Shown: positions 43,249 to 51,651 of the stretch, in pieces
How the letters are laid out: each line of letters begins with the position of its first letter
Position numbering within the stretch: the first letter of the stretch is position 1
Source: Rhodanobacteraceae bacterium ZG21-1
Lineage (GTDB): Bacteria; Pseudomonadota; Gammaproteobacteria; Xanthomonadales; Rhodanobacteraceae
NCBI GenBank assembly: GCA_021390615.1
Contig: JAJEJU010000024.1
Location: forward strand, 1,302,001-1,366,000
DNA length: 64,000 bases
Direction: 5' to 3'
Program-made: the position numbers and the translations under genes
The notes under the pieces: model-generated
What the model saw: only the letters and a program-made list of their open reading frames with translations
Database searches by the model: none
Told to the model about the DNA's origin: nothing

Positions 43249-43695
43249 TCAATAATTGTGCTCGACGCGGTTGGCAAAGAAATCGGGGCTGCGCTTCAGT
43301 CCATCAAAGGCCCGTTCCTCGACGAGCGCCGCAAGCAGCTGATCCATGGCCTTCGCATAGTCGGAAGCTTTTTGCTCGAGCTCATGGGAATCGTAGTGCG
43401 ACTGATAGAGCTCGTAGTCAAAGCCCCCGGAATCCATCAGGCAGACAAATCCTTGGTAGTCCCAGTCACCCGTGTTGAGTCGAAGGTCCTCAACATCTTC
43501 TGGCAACAAGTAGCGCCCGGCTGTCTTTGCGCGGTAACCGGCGAGTGTCTTGGCAAAGGCTTCTGTGGAATTAAGGCAAAGAAGCGATGCATCGATGGAG
43601 AAGCCGTAAAAGGTTTCGGTCCGGTGAGCATCGGCGAACGCCCGAATGGCCTTGACGGAGAAAGCCAGCATCCTGCCATGGTCAAATCCGGGCAT
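43249..43695 (-). CDS. DUF4303-like protein
   Basis: 148 residues resembling the DUF4303 family: an N-terminal A-I-R-A-F-A-D-A-H...E-T-F-Y-G-F-S-I-D, a middle N-S-T-E-A-F-A-K-T-L-A-G-Y, and W-D-Y-Q-G-F with acidic residues. The family is of unknown function and some members occur as immunity proteins near polymorphic toxins. I chose ATG 43695, which has AAGGGAG at 8 bases. A longer start at 43866 would overlap the kup stop as ATGA, suggesting coupling, but adds 57 residues without protein character. It lies downstream of kup on the same strand. Confidence 0.7.
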   Translation of the reverse strand: MPGFDHGRMLAFSVKAIRAFADAHRTETFYGFSIDASLLCLNSTEAFAKTLAGYRAKTAGRYLLPEDVEDLRLNTGDWDYQGFVCLMDSGGFDYELYQSHYDSHELEQKASDYAKAMDQLLAALVEERAFDGLKRSPDFFANRVEHNY

Positions 43696-43862
43696 GGACA
43701 ACGCTCCCTTGAGGTGGCGCGGAAACGCGAGGGCAAGCTCGCAACATGAAGGCTCAGTATCACCGGCCACCGGACCGATTGCCATCGGCGGGAGCTTGAT
43801 GACGATGCGATACCGGATGCGCGTGGATCGCGTGGTCTCGCCGGCACGGCGCGCTGCTGTGT

Positions 43863-45755
43863 TCATAGATCGATCTTGGTTCCGATTTCGACGATATGCT
43901 GGGCCGGCATGCCGTAATACAGCATGGCAGGCATGGCGTTGCGCTCCATGTAAACGAAGGCGGCCTTGCGCCACCACGGCATCTGGCCCTTGTCTGACGC
44001 CGCGGTCAACTTGTCCCGACCGATGAAGTAACTTACCTCCTGCGCCTTCAAGGCCGGCTCGAGATCGAGCGCCTCCAGGCGGTCGGGCACATCGATGCGC
44101 TCATTGAAGCCGAAACGCAGGCGAACCCAATAGAAGCCGTCGCCGAGATCTTCGACGTCGCTGCGGAGATCGGCATTGACGCGCGACGTATCGACGCCGT
44201 CGTCGACATGCAGAAGGATGTTGCGCTGGTGCAAGACCTGGTTGTGCCGAAGATTCTGCAATAGAGCATGCGGCGCCCAGCGGGGATCGGCCGCGAGGAA
44301 AACGGCCGTCCCCGCCGCACGCAGGGGTGGCTCGCAGCGGATCTTGGCCATCAGTGCGTCGAGTTGCTTGCTCTCCGCGTGAATGCGCCGGAGCAGCAGC
44401 TGGCGCCCCCGTCGCCAGGTCGTCATGACGAACAAAGCCAGCGCCGCCAGCAGCAGGGGAAACCAGCCGCCTTCGCGCAGCTTGAGCAGGTTGGACGAAA
44501 AGAATGCGAGGTCGATGATGCCGAAAAGCCCGCCGAAGCCCACCAGCTTTGCCAGGCCCCAGCGCCAATTGCGCCGCGCCACCACCAGCAGCAAGGCGGT
44601 GGTCAGCAGCATGGTGCCGCTGACCGCGATGCCATAAGCACCGCCAAGCCGCTGGGACGAACGGAAGCCCAGCACCGCGGCCATCACTGCCAGGAACAGC
44701 ATCAGGTTGACCGCAGGCAGATAGACCTGGCCCTCGACATGCTTCGAGGTGTGCAGTACGCGGGCACGCGGCAGATAGCCGAGCTGGATGCCCTGATGCA
44801 CCATGGAAAAGGTCCCGGAGACGACCGCCTGCGAAGCAATCACCGTGGCGCACGTCGCCAGCGCGATCATCGGATAAAGCAGCAGGTGCGGAACCAGGCT
44901 GTAGAAGGGAGCGCCGCTTGCGTCGGGCTGTGCGAGCAAAAGCGCGCCCTGACCGAAATAGTTGAGCAGCAGGCAGGGCAGGGCCAGGCTCAGCCAGGCC
45001 ATCCGGATGGGCGCGGTGCCGAAATGGCCGATGTCGGCGTAGAGCGCTTCCGCACCGGTGAGCACCAGCACGACGGCACCCAGGGAAGCAAACCCTTTGT
45101 AGCCGCCGTGCACGACGTATGTGACGGCGTGGCGCGGATCGACAGCCGCGAACACCGCAGGATGGCGCACGATGGCGGCAACCCCCAGGGCGGCAATCGC
45201 CAGCAGCCAGACCATCATGATCGGACCGAACCAGTGCCCCAGCAAGGAACTGCCGCGCCGCTGCAGCACGAACAGCCCGACCAGGATGCCGGCGGAAATC
45301 GGCAGCACCCACGGCTTGAGCACGGGCGTGGCCAGTTGCAGACCTTCCACCGCCGACAATACCGAGATTGCCGGCGTAATCACGCTGTCGCCGAAGAAAA
45401 GCGCCGCACCGATCAGGCCCAGCATGATGGTCAGCCAGGTCCAGCGGCCACGGCCCTGCATGGCACCGCGGGCAAGCGCTCCCAGCGCCATCATGCCGCC
45501 TTCACCGTGGTTGTCGGCGCGCATGACTACCCACACGTACTTGCAAGTCACCACGAGCAGCAAGGCATACAGGCAAAGCGACAGCAACCCCAATACGTTT
45601 TCGGCATCGGGTCGAACACCTTGCTCGGTAAAGGCTTGCTGCAGGGAATACAGCGGGCTGGTGGCGATGTCGCCAAAGACGACGCCGGTAGCCGCCAAGG
45701 CAAGGGTGGGCAGGGATGGCGTCGGCTTCTTCGGTGAGGGCTTCCGATCGAGCAT
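43863..45755 (-). CDS. kup: KUP-family potassium uptake transporter
   Basis: 630-residue secondary K+ transporter (proton symport). The start T-G-V-V-F-G-D-I-A-T-S-P-L-Y-S-L is the strongest family motif, followed by F-F-G-D-S-V-I-T-P-A-I-S-V-L-S-A-V-E-G-L. About 12 helices occupy the first 440 residues and a cytoplasmic domain forms the C-terminal 170. I favour ATG 45755; in-frame ATGs at 45794 and 45824 would add residues without homology, and none has a clear ribosome binding site. The DUF4303-like gene lies immediately downstream. Confidence 0.94.
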   Translation of the reverse strand: MLDRKPSPKKPTPSLPTLALAATGVVFGDIATSPLYSLQQAFTEQGVRPDAENVLGLLSLCLYALLLVVTCKYVWVVMRADNHGEGGMMALGALARGAMQGRGRWTWLTIMLGLIGAALFFGDSVITPAISVLSAVEGLQLATPVLKPWVLPISAGILVGLFVLQRRGSSLLGHWFGPIMMVWLLAIAALGVAAIVRHPAVFAAVDPRHAVTYVVHGGYKGFASLGAVVLVLTGAEALYADIGHFGTAPIRMAWLSLALPCLLLNYFGQGALLLAQPDASGAPFYSLVPHLLLYPMIALATCATVIASQAVVSGTFSMVHQGIQLGYLPRARVLHTSKHVEGQVYLPAVNLMLFLAVMAAVLGFRSSQRLGGAYGIAVSGTMLLTTALLLVVARRNWRWGLAKLVGFGGLFGIIDLAFFSSNLLKLREGGWFPLLLAALALFVMTTWRRGRQLLLRRIHAESKQLDALMAKIRCEPPLRAAGTAVFLAADPRWAPHALLQNLRHNQVLHQRNILLHVDDGVDTSRVNADLRSDVEDLGDGFYWVRLRFGFNERIDVPDRLEALDLEPALKAQEVSYFIGRDKLTAASDKGQMPWWRKAAFVYMERNAMPAMLYYGMPAQHIVEIGTKIDL

Positions 45756-45928
45756 GGCGATGTCGAAGGCGAAGAGGGCTCGGAATGAGCCGGGCATGTC
45801 ATGGGCACTGCAGCGCCGGGCCATTCAAGTCCCACAGCGCCGGCCGGCTGCCTGCCTGACTGAAGCAGCGTGCAGGCGCATGCTAGGCATGGGGCAGGTT
45901 GGGGCGAGGTCGAGGAAGAGCGAAATTG

Positions 45929-45948
45929 GCGTGACTCGTCAGTCACGC
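45929..45948. promoter_or_regulatory. Perfect hairpin upstream of kup
   Basis: GCGTGACT-CGTC-AGTCACGC, 8-base perfect arms with a 4-base loop, about 175 bases upstream of the kup start. It could be an RNA hairpin or a protein site. Confidence 0.5.
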
Positions 45949-45953
45949 AGAAC

Positions 45954-45965
45954 TCGCCATGGCGA
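45954..45965. promoter_or_regulatory. 12-bp perfect palindrome next to the kup hairpin
   Basis: TCGCCATGGCGA, perfectly self-complementary, 5 bases after the hairpin. Two adjacent dyads in one intergenic region suggest a regulatory locus, though a 12-base palindrome can occur by chance. Confidence 0.35.
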
Positions 45966-46448
45966 ATCACGACGGTCACGGCATGGCCTTGACGCATGAC
46001 AAGCCGCTTCGATAAACGAGCAGGAATGATCGAAGCCTGGCTCCGCTGCGGATCGCAACGGGACAGGCCGATCGTCATAAAAGGGGTGAACCGACGCAGA
46101 TCGAAAAGATCGGAGGATGCGACAAGCAGCAAAATGCCAGTCGGGCAATTTAGGTTGCGATTGGCTCGGGCCAGCCGATGCTCATTCGATTATTTCGGTC
46201 GATTCCCTTCATGGCTGGAGTCAGAAGGCCATGCGTGAAAGAAGCTTTCCCGGCAGCGGGGTTCAGGGGGCTAAATCGCCACTGCCACCGGCGTCAATTC
46301 GCCGATACAAACTATCCGTGTCCGCGGGAAATTTGAAACTCTGTGTGATGCGTCAGCTTGGGGCGCTCTCCATCCTTGAAAGCGCATTTCGTGGTGATAG
46401 TGTCGGTTATTCGCCAAGACCCAGCCATCAGATGAGTCCGAATGCGCT

Positions 46449-46646
46449 GTGACAATTAGCACGCGTGATAATCAGAACTTTTCATCAAAAAACACGCGCC
46501 CGATGTCTCTTGAAATGGCTATCAGGCAAATGGATGAGATAAAGCAGAAGGGTTTTCTGGGCGGCTCGCTCAAAAAGCAAAAATCGGTCTTAGAGGTCTG
46601 GCTTGCGCTGTACGCGCGGGCATGCGTGTTTGACGTCGCCAGATGA
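46449..46646 (+). CDS. Small hypothetical protein in a low-GC patch
   Basis: Possible 65-residue protein from GTG 46449 (or 47 residues from ATG 46503). The composition (M-A-I-R-Q-M-D-E-I-K-Q-K-G-F-L-G-G-S-L-K-K-Q-K) looks like a real, basic, helical protein, and its codon use is much less GC-rich than the surrounding genes. No ribosome binding site or family. It may be a fragment of a transferred gene. Confidence 0.35.
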   Translation: MTISTRDNQNFSSKNTRPMSLEMAIRQMDEIKQKGFLGGSLKKQKSVLEVWLALYARACVFDVAR

Positions 46647-47120
46647 AGTCAACACGAGCATAGTCCGATACGAGATATGGGCCGGCACAAGATAGAGGAA
46701 TCACCCAAGCGCTCGTGCAAGACGCACAAACCACGCTATCGTCGTGACGGCTCGTCGTGCGTTTGCGGTAAGCCAAGCGGCGATCTTCAGGAAAAGGCAG
46801 CGGTCGGTGCTGAGGAGTCCTGCGATCAGGTGGTCGTCGTGGACATGGCTGTCACAGCTCGCGGCAGATCATCGCCTTCGCCGCGAATGCCGTGGCTTGA
46901 TTCCAAGCGATCGACATCGGTGGCCTCGCCGTTTTCCGTAGTTCGAGCTGAGTGCTGCAGACAAGTGCCGTCGACTAAGGCAGGTGACGTCGATCGCCGG
47001 CGATCGACTGTCTGGGGCATCGCTTCATCGTGCCTCGCATGTTCCGGGCGGCTCTTGCCTGGTATTCGCGGCGATATATTCGCGGCGATCGATCCGACTG
47101 CCCCAGGCAGGCGCCTTGCC
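46647..47120. other. Gene-poor region with a tandem duplication
   Basis: About 475 bases of mixed composition without a convincing gene; contains the 14-base tandem repeat at 47063-47090. It may be a decayed remnant, but I could not match any part to a transposase or phage protein. Confidence 0.35.
47063..47090 (+). repeat. 14-bp tandem duplication
   Basis: TATTCGCGGCGATA followed directly by TATTCGCGGCGATC, differing only in the last base. Looks like replication slippage or half-sites of a binding motif. Confidence 0.6.
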
Positions 47121-47738
47121 TCAAGGCATGGCGACGGATCGCGCCTCGTAAATCACACTGCAATCGCCATCGTGCTCCAGCGGCGCGAAAAACCGGCGAT
47201 AGCTATCCGCATCGCTCACCGTGCTGGTCTGGGCGTTGCCGTTGCTGTCCCATACTGTGCGGGTCAGCTCGAGGTGCACGATGCCGCCATGAACACCGGG
47301 ACGCACGACCACCAGCGCCTGGGTGGACTGGTGATCCGGCTTGGCCGGCAGCATGGGGGCCTTGGTCTTCAGCAGGCCGCGCAGGATCTGCCGCCCATGG
47401 CTGATCAGCACTTCGTCGTGTTCGGCCTTGACCAGGCCGACGTCAGGCGTGATGAAGACCGGCGAGAAATCCAGCGCCTTCAGGCTGGCCGCACTTTGCC
47501 TGACCAACCCCTCCGCATCGCTCGCCTCACAGCGCCGGCTCTGCAGGCGAGCCAGTTCCTCCTGCTGTGGCGGGGTGAGGTCCACCGTCACCTGCTGCGA
47601 GCTGTATTTCAGAAGGTGGCCGCCGCTTCCGGTGGTGCGTGTGGTGCCGTCTGGCGACGGCTGTTGCGCCATCGCCGGCACGGCGAGCAGGACCAGAAGC
47701 CACGCAGCCGCGCGGCGTAGGCGACATGGATCAGGCAC
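47121..47738 (-). CDS. Exported protein of unknown function, co-transcribed with the two-component system
   Basis: 205 residues with a Sec signal peptide (A-A-A-W-L-L-V-L-L-A-V-P-A-M-A) and a periplasmic remainder without recognised domain; two Cys residues may form a disulfide. I chose GTG 47738, preceded by GGAGAG at 8 bases and overlapping the kinase stop by 8 bases. The longer frame to 47789 gives no signal peptide start and no site. It is the third gene of RR-HK-secreted protein and may be a periplasmic accessory or an output of that system. Confidence 0.72.
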   Translation of the reverse strand: MPDPCRLRRAAAWLLVLLAVPAMAQQPSPDGTTRTTGSGGHLLKYSSQQVTVDLTPPQQEELARLQSRRCEASDAEGLVRQSAASLKALDFSPVFITPDVGLVKAEHDEVLISHGRQILRGLLKTKAPMLPAKPDHQSTQALVVVRPGVHGGIVHLELTRTVWDSNGNAQTSTVSDADSYRRFFAPLEHDGDCSVIYEARSVAMP

Positions 47739-49143
47739 GACAGGTTCTCTCCGGGGCGAATTCATAGGCATCGGCTGCATGCGTTGCACGGCTCGTTGCC
47801 TCCGACCGCCGGCTTGCGGCCAGGCGGAGACAAACCATCAGTCCTTGCGGCTGTCTCTGGCGCAGCTCCACGCTGGCGCCATGCAGCTCGGCGATCCGCT
47901 GCACAATGGCGAGTCCAAGGCCGCTGCCTGATTCGCTGTTGCCGGGAACACGGAAGAACCGCTCGAAAACCTGATGACGATAATGTTCAGGGATGCCCGG
48001 GCCATCGTCGGACACCACCAGCCATACGGCGTCTTTATGGCGGCGCAGGGTGAGCGCTATGTTTCCGCGCTCCGGCACGTACTTGATGCCGTTGTCCAGC
48101 AAGTTGTCGATGAGGGTGGTCATCAGGTCGTAGTCGCAGTCGACCATGCACGATGCCGGGGCCTGCAGGCTCAATTCAATATGTTTCTCGAAGGCCCGCG
48201 AGGCCGCTGCCGAGATGCGGTTGGCCACCAGATCGGCCAGGTCGTTCTGAACCAGCCTGGGCTGGGTATCCGTGGACTGGATACGCGCGACCATCAGCAG
48301 CTGGCGGATCATCTTCGCCGCGCGCAGCAGGCCTGCGTGCAGGTCGGCCTTGGCGCGTTCCCTGGTTTCCACGCTTTCGGCCGCCGACAGCACATGGGCC
48401 TGGGCCTGAATGGCGGAAAGCGGGGTAAGCAGCTCGTGAGCCGCATCCTGGAAGAACTTTCTCTCCTGCGCCTGCGCCTGTTCGAGCGCGCCGATCAGGC
48501 GATTCAACTCGCTGACCAGGGGATGCAGCTCGGCCAGCGGCTGCTCGATCTGCAGCGGCACCAGGTTGCCCGGCGAACGCGCGCCGATGACCTCGACCAG
48601 CGAGCTCAGGGGCCGCAGGCCAAGGCGGGTCAGCAGCACCGTGGCCATCACCACCAGCGGAAGCAAGAGCAGCATGGCCAGGCCGAAGCGGAAGGCCAGC
48701 GTGACGCCGCCACGCAGCCAGATGTCGCGCAGCCAGCCCTCGTTGATGGCGGCCACCACGCTCCGATCGCCCTGTGTGTCGCTCAGCCGCAGCAGACGCC
48801 AGCCCGGTTGCGCCAGCGGCGGGTCTTCGGTCTGCGCCAGCACCTTGCCGCTGCCATCCTGCAGCCTGAAGCGCATGACTGCGCGCGCATCTGTGGACAT
48901 GAATCCGTGCAGGTCGAGCGCTTGACGCACGATTCGGTTCGATGCCCCTGACGGATCGCGCGCCTCCAGCATCACGTGCGCGTAATTGTCGAGGCTGCGG
49001 TCAGCGTCGCGATCGACGTAGCCGAGCACGAACAACAGGATCACGCCGCTGCAGGCCAGATAGGTCGCCATCGACGTCGCCAGCTGCACCAGCAGCATGC
49101 GACGAGCCAGCGATTGGCGGAAGATGCGTGCCAGGGCGCTCAT
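47731..49143 (-). CDS. Sensor histidine kinase (QseC/PmrB-like)
   Basis: 470 residues: two membrane helices flanking a periplasmic sensor of about 120 residues, a HAMP-like linker, H-box F-F-Q-D-A-A-H-E-L-L-T-P-L, N-box N-L-L-D-N-G-I-K-Y, and G1/G2 boxes D-D-G-P-G-I-P and G-S-G-L-G-L-A-I. Two-domain sensors of this type detect metals, cationic peptides or quorum-like signals; the signal is not readable here. The start overlaps the response regulator stop (ATGA). Confidence 0.93.
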   Translation of the reverse strand: MSALARIFRQSLARRMLLVQLATSMATYLACSGVILLFVLGYVDRDADRSLDNYAHVMLEARDPSGASNRIVRQALDLHGFMSTDARAVMRFRLQDGSGKVLAQTEDPPLAQPGWRLLRLSDTQGDRSVVAAINEGWLRDIWLRGGVTLAFRFGLAMLLLLPLVVMATVLLTRLGLRPLSSLVEVIGARSPGNLVPLQIEQPLAELHPLVSELNRLIGALEQAQAQERKFFQDAAHELLTPLSAIQAQAHVLSAAESVETRERAKADLHAGLLRAAKMIRQLLMVARIQSTDTQPRLVQNDLADLVANRISAAASRAFEKHIELSLQAPASCMVDCDYDLMTTLIDNLLDNGIKYVPERGNIALTLRRHKDAVWLVVSDDGPGIPEHYRHQVFERFFRVPGNSESGSGLGLAIVQRIAELHGASVELRQRQPQGLMVCLRLAASRRSEATSRATHAADAYEFAPERTCRA

Positions 49144-49784
49144 AGATGCAGGCGGTAACCCACGCCGCGAATGGTCTGGATCATCTCGGTACCGATCTTC
49201 CGGCGCAGATTGTGGATGTGTACCTCGAGCACATTGCTTTCCACCTGTCCCATCGACTGCTCCAATTGCCTGCGCGACACCACTTTGCCGGCACTCTTCA
49301 TCAACTCCACCAGCACCGAGAACTCGCGTGGCGACAGGTCCAGCGCCCGGTCGTGCACGAAGGCCAGGTGTCGGGCGACGTCGATGCTCAATGCGCCCGC
49401 CTGCCAGTGCGAACTGGCCTGACCTGCGCTGCGCCGGATCACCGCGCGCAGGCGCGAAATCAGCTCGTCCACCACGAATGGCTTGACCAGGAAGTCGTCC
49501 GCCCCGCGATCCAATGCGCCGATGCGCTCGCTGAGGGCATCGCGGACGGTGAGAAACAGCACGGGAGTGCGGTCATTGCGTTGGCGCAGCCAATCCAGCA
49601 GCTCGTAGCCCAGCCCGTCGGGAAGCTCCACGTCGAGCAGCGCAGCATCGTAGCCGCCGTTTGCCATCAATTGGCGCGCATCGCCCAGGCGGCGCACCCA
49701 TGCATGCTCGAAGCCGGCGCGTTGAAGCGATATCGACACCGCCTTGCCCAGCGGAACGTCGTCCTCTACCAGAAGCGTTCGCAT
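49140..49784 (-). CDS. OmpR-family response regulator (QseB/PmrA-like)
   Basis: 214 residues. Receiver domain with acidic pocket E-D-D near residue 8-10, phosphoacceptor in L-L-D-V-E-L-P-D-G and K in V-K-P-F. OmpR-type winged helix with L-S-P-R-E-F-S-V-L-V-E-L and V-H-I-H-N-L-R-R-K-I-G, the QseB/PmrA form. ATG 49784 starts the receiver; the open frame upstream is spurious. Divergent upstream region carries a PmrA-like box at 50003-50019, suggesting self-regulation. Confidence 0.95.
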   Translation of the reverse strand: MRTLLVEDDVPLGKAVSISLQRAGFEHAWVRRLGDARQLMANGGYDAALLDVELPDGLGYELLDWLRQRNDRTPVLFLTVRDALSERIGALDRGADDFLVKPFVVDELISRLRAVIRRSAGQASSHWQAGALSIDVARHLAFVHDRALDLSPREFSVLVELMKSAGKVVSRRQLEQSMGQVESNVLEVHIHNLRRKIGTEMIQTIRGVGYRLHL

Positions 49785-50002
49785 GCCGCCTTCTTTGCCA
49801 TCCGCAGGTCGATCCGAAGTGGTTGAGAAAGCACGTCCCTGCGCTTTCCCAACGGGCGAAACCCGGTGTGGTTCCGGTTCCGCTCCCGGCAACGCGATCC
49901 TATAGGGGAACATCGATCTGCCGGCGAGCCATCCATGCTCTCACGGACCAAGTCGTCCTTGAGTCCGCGGGCGCTATTGCAGCGCAAGCTGAGCCCAGCT
50001 GC

Positions 50003-50019
50003 CTTAATTGCGGATTAAG
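50003..50019. promoter_or_regulatory. PmrA/QseB-like box
   Basis: CTTAAT-TGCGG-ATTAAG. The PmrA consensus is two CTTAA-type half-sites spaced by 5 bases, and this site has both half-sites at the exact spacing, with one base of the second half-site altered; it is also a perfect inverted repeat. It is 219 bases before the response regulator start. Confidence 0.5.
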
Positions 50020-50465
50020 CTTTCAGGCTACGGCCAGTCCCCATGCCAGAGAGGACTGGCCCGTGGCGACTTCGCAGCAGGTAAGAAGATCATCTGTTAG
50101 GTGGCGCAAGGAACGGCAGCGCGAAGCGGTCTGGAGGCGCGAAAGCATGACGTATGCATGCGCCGTATCGAATCCGGACAGGCATGTCGGCGGCGGCAAT
50201 CCGGCGGCACCTTGACGTTGCCCCGTTGTGGCCGGCCGCGTGACCAACCGCCCCATGGCGACGCTTGCCAAGTCTTTCGGAAAATCGAACACGGCAGATG
50301 AGGTGGTTGCCGACTGTATGGGCTGCCGACGACCGCATCGCGGGCTTGAAGCACCTGGGCCAGATTCACGGGCGGCACGCATGGCACCGGCAAACTCTCG
50401 ATGCAGCCGGACGAGAATCTGGCCGCAGCCGATGTCCGGCTCATGGAAGCGGCAGGCACTTATGC

Positions 50466-50489
50466 GAACGGCCCCGTGCGGGGCCGTTC
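50466..50489. terminator. Terminator hairpin downstream of the 147-residue lipoprotein gene
   Basis: GAACGGCCCC-GTGC-GGGGCCGTTC, a perfect 10-base stem 37 bases after the stop of the leftward lipoprotein gene. No T tract. Confidence 0.7.
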
Positions 50490-50526
50490 TCGTTCAGCGG
50501 ATTCGCGCCCCCTGAATCGGGTTTGC

Positions 50527-50970
50527 TTACAGGGAACAACCAAAAGACGTGTAGGTCGCCTTGGCCTGATCCAGCGCCTGCTTACACTGTGAGGCCAATG
50601 CGTCCTTGGTGGCCGGGTTGGCTGCGGCCTGCTTGAACGCATCCGTCTGCTGCTTGAAGGCCGAGGCCATCATCGCCCGCTGGGCCTCCGGCACCTTGCT
50701 GGAGACGCAAGCCTGCACCTTGCTGACGTAGTCGTCGCATTCGGGGATGCCGATCTTGTCGCCGCTGGCGGCAACCGGTGCCGCAGTGCCCGCAGCGGCA
50801 GGTGCTGCCGGGGTGGCGGCAGGCGCCGGGGCCGGAGCCGCGGCCGGAGTGGCGGCAGTCGCCGGCGTGGCTGCCGGGGCCGAGCTGCTGGCAGTGTCGT
50901 TAGAAGACTTGTCGCAGGCGCAAAGAGCCAGAGCCATGGCGGCGGAAAGCAACACAATACGACTATTCAT
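50527..50970 (-). CDS. Small lipoprotein with Ala/Pro linker and Cys-containing helical domain
   Basis: 147 residues. A lipoprotein signal ends L-C-A-C (Cys19). Then an Ala/Pro/Thr-rich linker of about 45 residues, flexible, and a C-terminal domain of about 75 residues with four Cys (C-D-D-Y, V-Q-A-C-V, S-Q-C-K, F-G-C-S-L), probably two disulfides in a small helical fold. Predicted to sit in the periplasm or outer membrane. Function unknown; similar small lipoproteins are common in Xanthomonadales. Confidence 0.82.
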   Translation of the reverse strand: MNSRIVLLSAAMALALCACDKSSNDTASSSAPAATPATAATPAAAPAPAPAATPAAPAAAGTAAPVAASGDKIGIPECDDYVSKVQACVSSKVPEAQRAMMASAFKQQTDAFKQAAANPATKDALASQCKQALDQAKATYTSFGCSL

Positions 50971-51651
50971 GGAACCTCCTCAGGAAGTGACGGGACCAGA
51001 TCAAACTCCGTGTGCAACACCTAAGCCTCCAACTTATTCGCAGATGAATCGCGCAGCTTCGCGTGAATCATCCACATACCAGCACAAGCAATTGATTTAC
51101 TTATAGAAACAACCAACGCACTCGTGGAGTGGGCGGGCGTCACTGTGCTCTCGGTGCGAACAAATCGGAGGTTCCCCAACCAATACCGATACAGGCTGTT
51201 GCGGCGAGAAACTATCACGAATAGGCGACGGAAGAGCGGAAATGCGGCAGAGACTTGGTATGCGGGGATAGCTCGGGATGGCCTTCCGGCGCTTACCAGA
51301 GTCCGTTCCGCAAGCGCGATCAAGTCCAACGAACCCACTCAGATGCGATGGGTCCAGCTGCGCGCCGTTGCTCGAGCATTGACATCGAAGAGGGTGACGC
51401 AGACTCCAGCCAGGTCGAATCTATGCCAGGCCAGATCGATCGTGCCGCGGTCCATGCCACGCGCAGCGTGGGCGCTTCGTCGCGCGGGCGGCCTGGCGGC
51501 AAGCCGCTTTGTATGCCTGCTTGCGATCCCGACGGGGTGATTCTTAGTGCGTCGAGAGTGCATCGAGAAGGGACGATCGCTTCCCGCGGTTAGCGCATTG
51601 GATTTCCGTAGGTCATGATGCCGTTCTGACGACGAGCCCGAGAAGTTTGCT
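50971..51651. other. Gene-free stretch upstream of the FAD monooxygenase
   Basis: About 680 bases. Parts of the first 250 are lower in GC. Frames on both strands have no recognisable character. I see no RNA gene or repeat in it. Confidence 0.4.

Larger units (their letters stand above)
45756..46448. other. Region upstream of kup, gene-poor
   Basis: About 690 bases with two palindromes (45929-45948 and 45954-45965, listed separately). GC falls noticeably toward the right end. No convincing frame. Confidence 0.4.
49785..50526. other. Intergenic region upstream of the two-component operon
   Basis: About 740 bases containing the PmrA-like box (50003-50019) and a terminator hairpin (50466-50489). 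The frames within it are unconvincing. Confidence 0.45.

Noticed and set aside
42821-43277. Two leftward frames downstream of the DUF4303-like gene
   Set aside because: No ribosome binding site, no family, and the protein-like segments switch frame; possibly decayed but not supportable as a gene.
46650-47050. Possible transposase remnant
   Set aside because: Some frames looked vaguely insertion-sequence-like, but no DDE motif, inverted repeats or target duplication could be found.
51124-51593. Rightward frames ahead of the FAD monooxygenase
   Set aside because: Low-complexity composition, no start signals, no family resemblance.
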